NCBI GenBank assembly: GCA_023431345.1
Contig: JAEYWK010000186.1
Location: 62,001-126,000 of the forward strand
From: Pseudomonadota bacterium
Lineage (GTDB): Bacteria > Myxococcota_A > Polyangia > Polyangiales > Polyangiaceae
Length of the DNA: 64,000 nt
Direction: 5' to 3'
The notes beneath the pieces are model-generated. The model was not told where the DNA came from. It worked only from the letters and a program-made list of their open reading frames with translations, and did not search any database. The position numbers were made by a program, and so were the translations under genes. This document shows, one piece after another, positions 51,959 through 61,128 of this stretch; position 1 is the first letter of the stretch, and each line of letters starts with the position of its first letter.

Positions 51959-52762
51959 TTGGCGGAAGCGTCGAACACCCCGGCCGAAGCGTCGCTCATC
52001 GCGCGCGCGCTCGCGCCCGTCACCAACCTCCTCGACACCATCGGGCGCTTCCTCACGCTCACCTTCCAGTCGGTGGTGTGGATGATCCGCCCGCCGTACC
52101 GCGTCTCGCAGCTGCTCTTGGCGGCCGAGTTCATCGGCGTCGAGTCGATGTTCATCGTCTCGCTGACGGGCGTGTTCAGCGGCATGGTGCTGGCGCTGCA
52201 AATGACCTACAGCCTGCGGCAGTACGGCGCGGAGGGCGTCGTCGGCGCGGTGGTGGCGGTCTCGCTGGCGCGCGAGATCAGCCCCGTCTTCTCGGCGCTG
52301 ATGGTCACGGCGCGCGCCGGCAGCGCGATGGCGGCCGAGCTCGGGAACATGCGCGTCACGGAGCAGATCGACGCGCTCACCACCATGGCGGTCAGCCCCA
52401 TCCAGTACTTGCTGTCGCCGCGCATCTTGGCGTCGGTGCTCATGGTGCCGCTACTTTGCATTTTGTACTCGTGCGTGGGCATGGCGGGCGCCTGGCTCGT
52501 GGCCGTGAACTGGCTCGGCGTCGACCCGGGCACGTTTCTGGCGAACATCGAGAAGGGCCTCGTGCCCAAAGACTTCTACATGGGGCTCGTGAAGTCGGGG
52601 ACGTTCGGCTTCTTGGTCTGCGCGCTCTCGTGCAATCAAGGCTTCAACGCTTCGGGTGGTGCCAAGGGGGTCGGTGAAGCGACGACGCGCGCGGTCGTGC
52701 AGAGCGCGGTCGCGATTCTGGTGGCCAACTACGTGATCACCAGCCTGATGACCGAGATGTGA
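51959..52762 (+). CDS. mlaE: MlaE/YrbE-type lipid ABC transporter permease
   Basis: 267 aa from a TTG at 51959, 5 nt after tsaE (GGGGTAAGG upstream). TM segments with the conserved MlaE block GNMRVTEQIDALTTMA, and SLTGVFSGMVLALQ and MAGAWLVAVNWLG. MlaE-type permeases move phospholipids between membranes with an ATPase (MlaF) and an MCE protein (MlaD). Neither follows; the next gene is a GH3 enzyme. They may be elsewhere in the genome. An in-frame upstream extension overlapping tsaE is not used. Confidence 0.92.
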   Translation: MAEASNTPAEASLIARALAPVTNLLDTIGRFLTLTFQSVVWMIRPPYRVSQLLLAAEFIGVESMFIVSLTGVFSGMVLALQMTYSLRQYGAEGVVGAVVAVSLAREISPVFSALMVTARAGSAMAAELGNMRVTEQIDALTTMAVSPIQYLLSPRILASVLMVPLLCILYSCVGMAGAWLVAVNWLGVDPGTFLANIEKGLVPKDFYMGLVKSGTFGFLVCALSCNQGFNASGGAKGVGEATTRAVVQSAVAILVANYVITSLMTEM

Positions 52763-52830
52763 CCCGCCCTGACGCGGCCGAAAACGGGGCGAGGCGGCGG
52801 AGCTCGCGCCAGCTGAAGTAAGCTCGCGCC

Positions 52831-55020
52831 ATGGCCTCTGCAGAAGCGGCGATCGCGCGCGACTTGCCGTTTTGGAACCCGAATTTGTCGCTCGAGGAGC
52901 GGGCGCGTGACCTGCTCGGCCGCCTCACGCCGGCTGAGAAAGCAGCCCAAATGCTGCACGACGCGCCCGCCATCGCGCGGCTCGGCATCCCGGCGTACAA
53001 TTGGTGGAACGAGGGGTTACACGGAGTCGCGCGCGCCGGAGTCGCGACCGTGTTTCCCCAAGCCATCGCGCTCGCGGCCACGTTCGACGTGCCGCTCATG
53101 GGCCGCGTCGCGCGCGCCATCTCCGATGAAGGCCGCGCCAAGCACCACGCCTTCGCCGCCGAAGGCGATCATGGTCACTACAAGGGGCTCACCTATTGGG
53201 CGCCCAACATCAACATCTTCCGCGATCCGCGCTGGGGCCGCGGCCACGAGACCTACGGTGAGTGTCCGTTCTTGACCGCGCGCCTCGGCGTCGCGTTCGT
53301 CAGCGGCTTGCAGGGGGACGATCCGCGCTACCTCAAGCTGGTCGCCACCGCCAAACACTTCGCGGTGCACAGCGGACCCGAAGGGCTGCGTCATGGCTTC
53401 GACGCGCGCGTGACGCAGCAGGACCTGTTCGAGACGTACCTGCCGGCGTTTCGCGCCCTGGTTGGCGCTGGTGTGGCCAGCGTCATGACCGCTTACAACC
53501 GCGTGAACGGCGAGCCGACCTCGGCCAGCCCTACCCTCTTGCAGCGCATCTTGCGCGAAGGGTGGGGATTCGCGGGCTACGTCGTCTCGGATTGCTGGGC
53601 CATCCGCGACATCCACGAGCAGCACGGGGTCACCGCGGGCCCGGTCGAATCGGCGGCGGCGGCGCTGCAAGCGGGCTGCGATCTGAACTGCGGCTGCACC
53701 TACGAGCACCTGCCGGCCGCGCTCGAGCAGGGCGCAATCAGTGAAGCCGATTTGGATCGTAGCTTGCTCCGCCTGCTCGAAGCCCGCCTCCGGCTCGGCA
53801 TGTTCGACGGACCGGAGAACGTGCCGTTCGCGCAGATCCCGTTCGAAGTCGTCGATTCGGCCGAGCACCGCGAGCTCTCCCGAGAGGCGGCGCGCCGCGG
53901 CCTGATATTGCTCGAAAACGACGGCGTGCTGCCGCTGCGGCAGGGCCTGAAATCCATCGCCGTCGTCGGTCCGAACGCTCACGCTCCCCGCGTGCTGTGG
54001 GCGAACTACTCAGGCACGGCCTCGCACACCGTGACCCCGCTCGATGGCATCCGCGCGCTCGTCCCGCCGGGGGTTCAGGTTTACTTCGCGGAGGGCTGCG
54101 CGACTCAGGGCACCGACCTGACCAGCTGCGCGCCCAGCGGCAACCTCACCGAGGCCGTGCTGCTCGCCAAGCGCGCCGACGTGACCATCCTGGTGCTGGG
54201 CCTCAATTCCCAAATCGAGGGCGAGCAAGGCGACGCCGGCAACTCCGAGGCGGCGGGCGACAAGCTCGATCTGGCGCTGCCCGGGCTGCAGCAGCAGCTG
54301 CTGGACGCCGTGCTCGCGGTGGGCAAGCCCGTGGTGCTGGTGCTGGTCTCGGGCAGCCCCTTGGCGCCGCACTTCGCGGAGCGGCGCGCCGCGGCGATCC
54401 TTCAGGCTTTCTATCCCGGTCAGGAGGGCGGCTACGCCCTCGCCGAAGTGCTGCTCGGCAAGGTGAGCCCCGCCGGTCGCCTGCCGGTGACGTTCCCGCG
54501 CTCGCTCGCGGACGTGCCGCCGTTCGAAGACTACGCGATGCGCGGCCGCACCTATCGCTTCGCGGAAACCGAAGCGCTCTATCCCTTTGGCTATGGGCTC
54601 TCGTACACTCGCTTCGCGTACTCGACGCTGGCGCTGTCGACAGTCGAGGCTCCCGCTTCCGCGCAGCTTTCCGTCGAAGTGAGCGCGCAGGTGACCAACG
54701 TCGGCGCGACGGCGAGCGACGAAGTCGTGCAGCTCTACGTGCGACACCTGGAAGCCTCCGTGCCGGTGGCGCGCCACGAGCTCCGGGGCGTCGAGCGGGT
54801 TCACTTGGCTCCCGGCGAAACGCGAGCGCTGCGCTTCCAGCTCGACGCGGCCGCCCTCTCGCTCATCGACGCCCGCGGTGAGCGCCGGCTCGAGCCTGGC
54901 CGGCGGCGAATCTTCATCGGCGGCAGCCAACCCGACGCACGCAGCGCCGAGCTCATCGGCCAGGAGCCGCTGTCGGCCGAGCTGCGCGTCAGCGGCGTCG
55001 CTGTTTCGTTGCCGTATTGA
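52831..55020 (+). CDS. GH3-family beta-glycosidase (xylosidase/glucosidase)
   Basis: 729 aa, no signal peptide, so cytoplasmic. GH3 N-terminal barrel: YNWWNEGLHGVARAG, YWAPNINIFRDPRWGRGHETYGE, VTAYNR-type SVMTAYNRVNGEP, catalytic nucleophile Asp254 in VVSDCWA. C-terminal domain: ILLENDGVLPL, VLGLNSQIEGEQGD, then YALAEVLLGKVSPAGRLPVTFP and a fibronectin III-like end (SDEVVQLYVRH). The barrel motifs match xylan-type beta-xylosidases (NWWNE, HETYGE) more than cellobiases. It is a single gene; it would hydrolyse oligosaccharides taken into the cell. Substrate by motif only. Confidence 0.93.
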   Translation: MASAEAAIARDLPFWNPNLSLEERARDLLGRLTPAEKAAQMLHDAPAIARLGIPAYNWWNEGLHGVARAGVATVFPQAIALAATFDVPLMGRVARAISDEGRAKHHAFAAEGDHGHYKGLTYWAPNINIFRDPRWGRGHETYGECPFLTARLGVAFVSGLQGDDPRYLKLVATAKHFAVHSGPEGLRHGFDARVTQQDLFETYLPAFRALVGAGVASVMTAYNRVNGEPTSASPTLLQRILREGWGFAGYVVSDCWAIRDIHEQHGVTAGPVESAAAALQAGCDLNCGCTYEHLPAALEQGAISEADLDRSLLRLLEARLRLGMFDGPENVPFAQIPFEVVDSAEHRELSREAARRGLILLENDGVLPLRQGLKSIAVVGPNAHAPRVLWANYSGTASHTVTPLDGIRALVPPGVQVYFAEGCATQGTDLTSCAPSGNLTEAVLLAKRADVTILVLGLNSQIEGEQGDAGNSEAAGDKLDLALPGLQQQLLDAVLAVGKPVVLVLVSGSPLAPHFAERRAAAILQAFYPGQEGGYALAEVLLGKVSPAGRLPVTFPRSLADVPPFEDYAMRGRTYRFAETEALYPFGYGLSYTRFAYSTLALSTVEAPASAQLSVEVSAQVTNVGATASDEVVQLYVRHLEASVPVARHELRGVERVHLAPGETRALRFQLDAAALSLIDARGERRLEPGRRRIFIGGSQPDARSAELIGQEPLSAELRVSGVAVSLPY

Positions 55021-55056
55021 GCGTGCTCGTCGTGGGCCTACGTCACACGAGGCCGC

Positions 55057-56076
55057 TCAGCGAGCGCCGCTGCGCGCGGGGGCGGAGGGCCCTGCTGCGG
55101 TCGCGTCCGAGTGGCGGCGCAGCTTGGCCAGCTGTCGCGCAATTTCCTCCGCCGCGGCGGTGTCGTCGAATTTCTTGCTCTGCTTCTTGCCCCGCGCGTC
55201 CTTGGCTTCGTTCGCTTCTTGGCTCGGCTTGCCCGACACCGCCTCCACGAACGCGGTCATCCGCTGCGGCTCGCTGTTGCCGTTGACGTTGACGATCGTG
55301 AGCTTGCCCGCGCCCTGGAGCAGGTCGTTGCGGAAGTCGTAGACGGCGCCGACGACGGTGAGCTGGCCGGTCTGGATTTGTTTGCCGTAGCGCTTGATCG
55401 CCGTATCGACCTGGTTGTTCACGTTGGCGATCACGCCCTCCGCCCAAGCCGCCTCCGCCGACTTGCCGGAGCTCGGCTTCGGCAGGTGGATGGGCGCGAG
55501 CTCTTTCTGAATTGGCGCGCTGAGCTTGCTGAGGTCGCCCAAGGCCGCCTTCACAGCGCCGCAGCCGGTATGGCCGATCACGAGCAGCAGCGGCGTGCGC
55601 AGGTGCTCGACGCCGTAGTCGATCGAGCCTTCGGCGTTCTCGACCTGATTGCCGAGGTTACGAATCATGAAGTCGTCGTTCTCGGGGGTGACGTCCCAGG
55701 CCGTGCTGTGCACGCGCGAGTCGGCGCAGGTGAGGACGGTGGCGCGCGGCGTCTGCTTGTCGGCGAACGCCGCGAAGAACTTGTCTCCGTGCGCCATGTA
55801 GTCCTTGTTGTCGCTCAGCACCTCGCTCATGAAGCTGCGCGTCTGCGCCAGCGGCTCGTCTTGGGCGGCCTCCCACGCGAACGGCACGATGAACTTGCCC
55901 GGATCGACTGGCTCGCTTTGACCCTTGGCGTCTTGGCCACCCTTGGCGACCTTCGCGCCCTCTTTCTTGGGCGCTTTCCTCGCGTGCGGCTCCGCGCTGA
56001 CCTCCTGCTTCGGTTGGCATCCGAGGCTCAGGCTAGTCACGGTCAAGAGCAGGGCGAGGCGCCGGGCAAAGGCCAT
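55057..56076 (-). CDS. Lipoprotein beta-carbonic anhydrase
   Basis: 339 aa. Lipobox LSLGC (Cys20), Lys-rich linker (about 25-58), then a beta-class carbonic anhydrase: CADSR (Cys117, Asp119, Arg121), NLGNQVENAEGSIDYGVEHL and HTGCGA (His169, Cys172), the zinc set. A basic Lys/Ala-rich tail follows (about 290-339). Beta-carbonic anhydrases are usually cytoplasmic; this one should be exported and membrane-bound, hydrating CO2 in the periplasm. A few exported relatives are known in other bacteria. Divergent from the sulfatase gene across 141 bp; convergent with GH3. Confidence 0.92.
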   Translation of the reverse strand: MAFARRLALLLTVTSLSLGCQPKQEVSAEPHARKAPKKEGAKVAKGGQDAKGQSEPVDPGKFIVPFAWEAAQDEPLAQTRSFMSEVLSDNKDYMAHGDKFFAAFADKQTPRATVLTCADSRVHSTAWDVTPENDDFMIRNLGNQVENAEGSIDYGVEHLRTPLLLVIGHTGCGAVKAALGDLSKLSAPIQKELAPIHLPKPSSGKSAEAAWAEGVIANVNNQVDTAIKRYGKQIQTGQLTVVGAVYDFRNDLLQGAGKLTIVNVNGNSEPQRMTAFVEAVSGKPSQEANEAKDARGKKQSKKFDDTAAAEEIARQLAKLRRHSDATAAGPSAPARSGAR

Positions 56077-56217
56077 GGTGCATCGAACGGCCGGGAGCCT
56101 CCGAACTTGAGCTGGCCTCGGGCTTGCGTTCGCTCGCTTCCGCGCATAATCGAGCTACTCCCGCGGCCGCCGCCCCGGATTTCCGGTTGGCGCGGTTGTC
56201 CCACATCCGTCCCACCC

Positions 56218-58173
56218 GTGACCGACCGCTCTCCTTCTCCAACGTTTCAGGCCGAATCGGCGGCGCCGGGCGCGGTGAGCTCACCGAGCTGGTCGAAGCT
56301 GCGCCGGCTGCGCGCGGCGAGGCGGGTGCTCGGGGCCGCCCTGCTCGCGGTCGTGCCCGTGCTGGTGGTGGTGCTCGATTTCCAGCGCCGCGGCGGGCGC
56401 ATCGCGCTGTTCGAGCAGTATTACCGGCTCACCTACCTGGCGTCGTTCGTCGAGAGCTTGTGCGTGTGGGGCGCGCTCTTGTACGCCGCGTCGCGTCGTC
56501 GCGGCTGGCTGCGGCACGTGGCGGCGGCGCTGTTCGTGCTCATGGTCACGTTCAGCATCGGCGGGCAGAGCTACTTCTACGACCAGTATCACGCCTACCT
56601 GAACGTCGACGTGTCGGTGTTCGCGTCGAACTTCATGGACAGCGTCGTCAACCAGCTGCTGGCTGACATCGGCAACTACTTGCGCGCGAAGCTGCCGCCG
56701 CTGGCGCTATCCCTCGGCCTGGTGTGGGCAGCGCGGCGCGTGATGCGCCCAAGGCGCGCGTCGGCCAGCGTGTTCGGCGTGTTGGCGCCGCCGCTGCTGA
56801 TCGGCAGCTTCTTCGTGCCGACCGAGCACCGCGGTCAACAGGCCTCCACGCCCGACACGCTGTACCTGCACGCGGTGGGGGGCCTGCTCCGCACTCAGCT
56901 CGGCTTCACCGATCAAAGCAACCAGCTGCGCCCGCGTGCGCGCAACTCGCTGCCGGTGCCGCCGCTCGCGCGCGCTGACGTACCCAAGCGCAACGTGGTC
57001 TTCGTGATCTTGGAGAGCGTGCGGGCCGACTCGACTTGCATCGAGCACGACCCGGAGTGTCGCCGCACCGGCAGCACGAATCAGCTGTTTCCCGGGCGCT
57101 ACCCGTTCACGCAGATGCGCTCGATGGACTCGTGCACTGCGATCTCGCTCGCGGTGCTGTGGTCCGGTCTGCGCCCGACCGAGAGCCGCGACACGCTGCA
57201 CGAGTGGCCGCTGATCTTCGACTACGCCAAGAGCCTCGGCTACGACACCGCCTATTGGACGAGCCAGAACATGATGTTCGGCAACGTGCGGCTTTGGGTG
57301 AAGAACCTGGGCGTCAATCACCTGGTGACCGCGACCGATCTCGACCCGACCGCGGATCTGGATATGGGCGCACCCGAGAAGTACTTGGCCGATCACGTGA
57401 GCGAGAACATCGGCCAGCTGAAGGAGCCATTCATGGCCGTCATTCAGCTCTCCAACGTGCACTACCCCTATTACCTGGATCCGGAGCTGCCCACGCCGTT
57501 CGAGCCGTGGACGACCAGCAAGGCGCCCGAGCTGAACGCGCAGTTCAAGAATTTCTACCAGAACTCGGTCTACCAGCAGGACTTGCACGTCGGTCGCATG
57601 CTCGACGCCGTGCGCAAGTCCGAAGCCGGGGCTCGCACCGTCATCGTCTATACCAGCGATCACGCCGAAGCGTTCCGCGAGCACGGCCAGATGGGGCACA
57701 CCTTCAGCATCTTCGACGAAGAGATCCACGTGCCGGCGTGGATCGACGCGCCGCCCGGCACGCTGACGGACGACGAAGCCAAGAGCCTGCGTGACAAGCG
57801 CGACTCGTTCGTGTTCCACGTCGACGTCGCTCCCACCGTGCTCGACTTGCTCGGCGCCCCCGCTGACCCCCAAATCGCCAAATATCGCGAGAAAATGCCG
57901 GGCAACAGCCTGCTTCGGCCCGAGCTCACCACCGAGCCTTTGCCGATGACCAACTGCGCCGGCGTCTGGTCCTGCGCGTTCGAGAATTGGGGCTACATGC
58001 AGGGCTCCCGCAAGCTCGAGGCGCGCGCTTGGGACCGAGGCTGGCACTGCTATGACGTCGAAGCCGACCCTCTGGAAAAGCTGCCGCTACCAGCCACGGA
58101 GTGCGGCGACCTCTTGCAGCGAGCCATGGAAACGTTCGGCGGGTTGCCCGGTCGCAACGCCGAGCGGAACTAG
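56218..58173 (+). CDS. Membrane sulfatase/phosphotransferase-like protein
   Basis: 651 aa from a GTG at 56218. About four to five N-terminal TMs (to about 200) are followed by a periplasmic alkaline-phosphatase/sulfatase fold (about 255-651): VVFVILESVRADS, then MDSCTAISLAV with Thr307 as the likely nucleophile, TYWTSQN-like AYWTSQNMM, and YTSDHAEAF (Asp481, His482) with HGQMGH for the metals. The Thr nucleophile and TM-plus-sulfatase layout recall LtaS and phosphoethanolamine transferases more than true sulfatases (no CxPxR). Likely modifies a lipid or envelope glycan. Convergent with nadA. Confidence 0.88.
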   Translation: MTDRSPSPTFQAESAAPGAVSSPSWSKLRRLRAARRVLGAALLAVVPVLVVVLDFQRRGGRIALFEQYYRLTYLASFVESLCVWGALLYAASRRRGWLRHVAAALFVLMVTFSIGGQSYFYDQYHAYLNVDVSVFASNFMDSVVNQLLADIGNYLRAKLPPLALSLGLVWAARRVMRPRRASASVFGVLAPPLLIGSFFVPTEHRGQQASTPDTLYLHAVGGLLRTQLGFTDQSNQLRPRARNSLPVPPLARADVPKRNVVFVILESVRADSTCIEHDPECRRTGSTNQLFPGRYPFTQMRSMDSCTAISLAVLWSGLRPTESRDTLHEWPLIFDYAKSLGYDTAYWTSQNMMFGNVRLWVKNLGVNHLVTATDLDPTADLDMGAPEKYLADHVSENIGQLKEPFMAVIQLSNVHYPYYLDPELPTPFEPWTTSKAPELNAQFKNFYQNSVYQQDLHVGRMLDAVRKSEAGARTVIVYTSDHAEAFREHGQMGHTFSIFDEEIHVPAWIDAPPGTLTDDEAKSLRDKRDSFVFHVDVAPTVLDLLGAPADPQIAKYREKMPGNSLLRPELTTEPLPMTNCAGVWSCAFENWGYMQGSRKLEARAWDRGWHCYDVEADPLEKLPLPATECGDLLQRAMETFGGLPGRNAERN

Positions 58174-58311
58174 CCAGCGACGGCCGGGGGCGGGCGGGCG
58201 CAACAGGGAGGTTGCGAGGCGGGGAGGGGCGGTGCTCGCTCGTGTCGTGCGCTTCTTTGGGGCGCCCGGCCGTTACGGCGCTCGCGTCGCTCCGTGAGGT
58301 CGCGTCCGGCG

Positions 58312-59265
58312 TCAGCTCAGCGCGAGCATGCGCTCGATGGGGATGAGGGCGCGGCGGCGCAGCTCGGGGTCCATTTCGAGGCGGGGCTCGAGATCGCGCA
58401 GCGCGAGGTACACCTTCTCGGGGGTGTTGAGGCGCATGAACGGACACTCGTTGCAGGCGCAGTTCCCGTCGGGCGGTGCGGGGATCAGCTGCTTCTGCGG
58501 CGCGCGCTTCTGCATTTGATGAATGATGCCTGGCTCCGTGACCACGATGAACGTGTCGGCGTTGTCGTTCTCCACGTATTTGAGCAGGGCCGCGGTCGAG
58601 CCGATGAAATCCGCGCGCTCGAGCAGCGGCTCCTCGCACTCCGGGTGGGCGATGATTTTGGCGCCGGGGTGCTGCTGCGAGATCGCCAGCAGCTTTTGCA
58701 GGCTGAAGGTCTCGTGAACGATGCAGCTGCCCTGCCACAGCTTGAGCTCCCGCCCCGTTTGCTTCATCACCCAGCGTCCGAGGTTCTTGTCGGGCGCGAA
58801 GAGGATCTCCTTGTCTCGGGGGATCGCGTTCACGATCTTCACGGCGTTGCTGGAGGTGACGATGTAGTCACTCTCCGCTTTCACCTCCGCCGAGCAGTTG
58901 ATGTAGCTCACGGCCACCGCGCCGGGGTGGCGTGCCCGCCATGCCCGGAAGCGATCGGCGGGACAGCCATCCGCCAGCGAGCAGCCGGCTTTCATGTCCG
59001 GGACGAGCACGATGCGCTCGGGGTTGAGAATCTTGGCCGTTTCGGCCATGAAGTGGACACCGGCGAACAAGATCACGTCCGCTTGGGTGCGCTGCGCGGC
59101 CTGCGCCAGCTGCAGCGAGTCGCCGATGAAGTCGGCGAGATCCTGTATTTCACTCTCTTGGTAGTAGTGCGCGAGGATGACGGCGTTGCGTTCACGTTTC
59201 AGACGACGAATCTCTTCGTCCAGATCCGGGATGGCAGCGACATCGACTTGTTTGGCGGCGAGCAT
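58312..59265 (-). CDS. nadA: Quinolinate synthase A
   Basis: 317 aa from the ATG at 59265. NadA condenses iminoaspartate with DHAP in NAD synthesis and carries a 4Fe-4S cluster. Seen: LAHYYQESEIQDLADFIGDS, FAGVHFMAETAKIL, DMKAGCSLADGCPAD (Cys95), LWQGSCIVHE (Cys181) and NCACNECPFM (one of Cys269/271/274), giving the three cluster ligands. Length is normal. nadB and nadC are not in the window. Divergent from the monooxygenase operon over 145 bp. A longer upstream frame is ignored. Confidence 0.96.
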   Translation of the reverse strand: MLAAKQVDVAAIPDLDEEIRRLKRERNAVILAHYYQESEIQDLADFIGDSLQLAQAAQRTQADVILFAGVHFMAETAKILNPERIVLVPDMKAGCSLADGCPADRFRAWRARHPGAVAVSYINCSAEVKAESDYIVTSSNAVKIVNAIPRDKEILFAPDKNLGRWVMKQTGRELKLWQGSCIVHETFSLQKLLAISQQHPGAKIIAHPECEEPLLERADFIGSTAALLKYVENDNADTFIVVTEPGIIHQMQKRAPQKQLIPAPPDGNCACNECPFMRLNTPEKVYLALRDLEPRLEMDPELRRRALIPIERMLALS

Positions 59266-59410
59266 CGGTCGCCGCACAGTATGCGACACTTCGCGAGCGC
59301 TCGCTCGCTCGTAGCGCTTCGCCACAGCGAAAGCGCACGATCGGCGATAGATTCGGGCGTCTGCGCGCGCTAGGCTGGTTGGACGCGCCGGGACAGGAGG
59401 CGCGCTCCAC
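59266..59410. promoter_or_regulatory. Divergent promoter region with palindromes (nadA/SDIMO)
   Basis: The 145-bp gap should carry both promoters. GCGAGCGCTCGC (59293-59304) is a perfect 12-bp palindrome. GCGCTTCGC (59314-59322) and GCGAAAGCGC (59327-59336) form a near-perfect inverted repeat. AGGAGG at 59395-59400 is the ribosome site of the monooxygenase alpha gene, 10 nt before its ATG. The palindromes are candidate operators for the response regulator of the operon; no promoter consensus is clear. Confidence 0.4.
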
Positions 59411-60886
59411 ATGCCGCCAAGGGAAGAGTGGACTGAGTTGGCTCGGAAGCTGGACTGGTCGTTCAGCTATGCGGACGAGCGTCAGGTCTACCCCGAGGCG
59501 CTGGCCGGCTCCCCATGGCTGCCGAGCCACGAATGGCGAGATTGGGACGAGCCGTTCCGCACGACCTTCGCCGAGTACGTCACGACTCAGCATCAGAAGG
59601 AGGTCGCGTTCCAAGCCGTGGCGGACGCGGTGGGCCGGGTGGAGGATCTGGCCCAGCTCGACCCCGCATGGCTGAGCGTCGTCAAGCTGCACATGGCCAC
59701 GCTGCCTCTGGCGGAGTTCGCGGCCGTGATCGGCAACCTGCGCGCGGCGCGCTTCGGGCGCGACAGCGCGTGGCGCATGACCTCGTTGCTCGGCGCGCTC
59801 GACGAGCTCCGCCACACGCAGCTGCCGCTGCGCACCATGCACGGGCTGGTGCGGTGGGATCCGCAGTTCGCTTGGACGCACCAGCTGCTGCACTCGGATG
59901 ACTGGATCGCGATCGCGGGCCGGCACCTCGTCGACGAGCTGCTGCTCGGCTCCGACGCGATCGAGTTCGCGATCGGCACGCACTTCGTGTTCGAGACCGG
60001 CTTCACGAACCTGCAGTTCATCGGTCTGACCTCCATGGCCAAGCAGGTGGGTGACCGCTCGTTCGAGCAGATGCTGCACAGCATCCAGACGGACGAGGCG
60101 CGCCACGCGCAGGTGGGCCATCCGGTCCTGAGAAAGCTCGTCTCGCACGACAAAGCTCGCGCCCAGCGCCTGGTCGACAAATGGTTTTGGCGTTCGTTTC
60201 GCTTCTTCGCGGTCGTCACGGGCGTAGCCATGGATTACTTGACGCCGCTCGCGGCGCGGCGCGGCAGCTTCCAGGAGTTCGTCGAAGAGTGGGTGGTCGA
60301 CCAGTTCCAGAGCTCGCTCGACGAGCTGGGCCTGCAGCGGCCGAAGTATTGGCAGGCGTTCCTCGACGCGCTGCCGATTTACCACCACATGCTGTACGCC
60401 AGCGCCTACAGCTACCGAGCCACGACCTGGTTCGACTGCGTGCTGCCGAGCCCCGACGAGCGAGCCTGGCTCGCGGAGAAGTACCCGGCGACGTGGCCGC
60501 TCGTGGCTCCGGTTTGGGAAAACCTCACGCGGCGCTGGCGCGAATCGGGTCCTGGTCTCGAGTGGTTCACGCACGGCAACACGCCCGTGGCGTTCTGCAA
60601 TTTGTGCCAGCTCGTCTTGTGCGCGGGCACCCCGCAGCAGAACGAAGCCTCGTTCGTCGAGCGGGCGGGGCGGCGCCACGTGTTCTGCTCGCAGCCGTGC
60701 CGCGAGTTGTTCGAGGCGGAGCCCGACCGCTACGCGTCGCACCTCGGCGTCGTCGAGCGCATCCTGGCCGGGCAGGCGCCGGCGAACCTGCTCGAGCTGC
60801 TCAAACATTTCGGCCTGAGCGAGCCGGTGTGGGGCCACGACGTGCGCTCGGGCGACTACGACTTCTTGCGTGAGGAGCGGCGCTGA
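59411..60886 (+). CDS. tmoA: Diiron monooxygenase hydroxylase alpha subunit (TmoA-like)
   Basis: 491 aa. Alpha subunit of a toluene-4-monooxygenase-type soluble diiron monooxygenase. All six iron ligands are in place: Glu102 (AEFAAV), Glu132 and His135 (DELRH), Glu195 (FETGFTN), Glu229 and His232 (DEARH); each is exactly 2 less than my recollection of T4moH numbering. The catalytic Thr is Thr199. In the pocket, the residue before Glu102 is Ala (Gly in T4moH, from memory), which could shift regiospecificity. A YHS-type Cys domain ends it (FCNLCQL, FCSQPC). It oxidises an aromatic or alkene using O2. The stop overlaps the next start as TGATG. Confidence 0.93.
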   Translation: MPPREEWTELARKLDWSFSYADERQVYPEALAGSPWLPSHEWRDWDEPFRTTFAEYVTTQHQKEVAFQAVADAVGRVEDLAQLDPAWLSVVKLHMATLPLAEFAAVIGNLRAARFGRDSAWRMTSLLGALDELRHTQLPLRTMHGLVRWDPQFAWTHQLLHSDDWIAIAGRHLVDELLLGSDAIEFAIGTHFVFETGFTNLQFIGLTSMAKQVGDRSFEQMLHSIQTDEARHAQVGHPVLRKLVSHDKARAQRLVDKWFWRSFRFFAVVTGVAMDYLTPLAARRGSFQEFVEEWVVDQFQSSLDELGLQRPKYWQAFLDALPIYHHMLYASAYSYRATTWFDCVLPSPDERAWLAEKYPATWPLVAPVWENLTRRWRESGPGLEWFTHGNTPVAFCNLCQLVLCAGTPQQNEASFVERAGRRHVFCSQPCRELFEAEPDRYASHLGVVERILAGQAPANLLELLKHFGLSEPVWGHDVRSGDYDFLREERR

Positions 60887-61128
60887 TGGCGATCCCGCTG
60901 TACGTGTTCGTGCAGGGTGACACCCTGGGCTTGGTCGTGCTCGCGCCGCCCGAAGAGAGCGTGAGTCAGCTGGCGCTGCGGCTGGCCCGCGCCGCGGCGC
61001 CGCGGGTGACGTTGCGGGGCGCGCTACGTGTGCTGCACCGCGGGCGCGTGCTCGACGCTGAGCTGTCGGTCGAACGCGCCGGCATCGCCCCGCTGGATCG
61101 CGTGGACGTGCTCGGGGAGGGCGAATGA
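60886..61128 (+). CDS. tmoB: Diiron monooxygenase gamma subunit (TmoB-like)
   Basis: 80 aa. Small ubiquitin-like subunit: MAIPLYVFVQGD, then TLRGALRVLHRGRVLDAEL and a final LDRVDVLGEGE. It packs on the alpha subunit in the hydroxylase; T4moB is of similar size. Starts in a TGATG overlap with tmoA and ends in an ATGA overlap with the ferredoxin, so it cannot be an accidental frame. Confidence 0.88.
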   Translation: MAIPLYVFVQGDTLGLVVLAPPEESVSQLALRLARAAAPRVTLRGALRVLHRGRVLDAELSVERAGIAPLDRVDVLGEGE

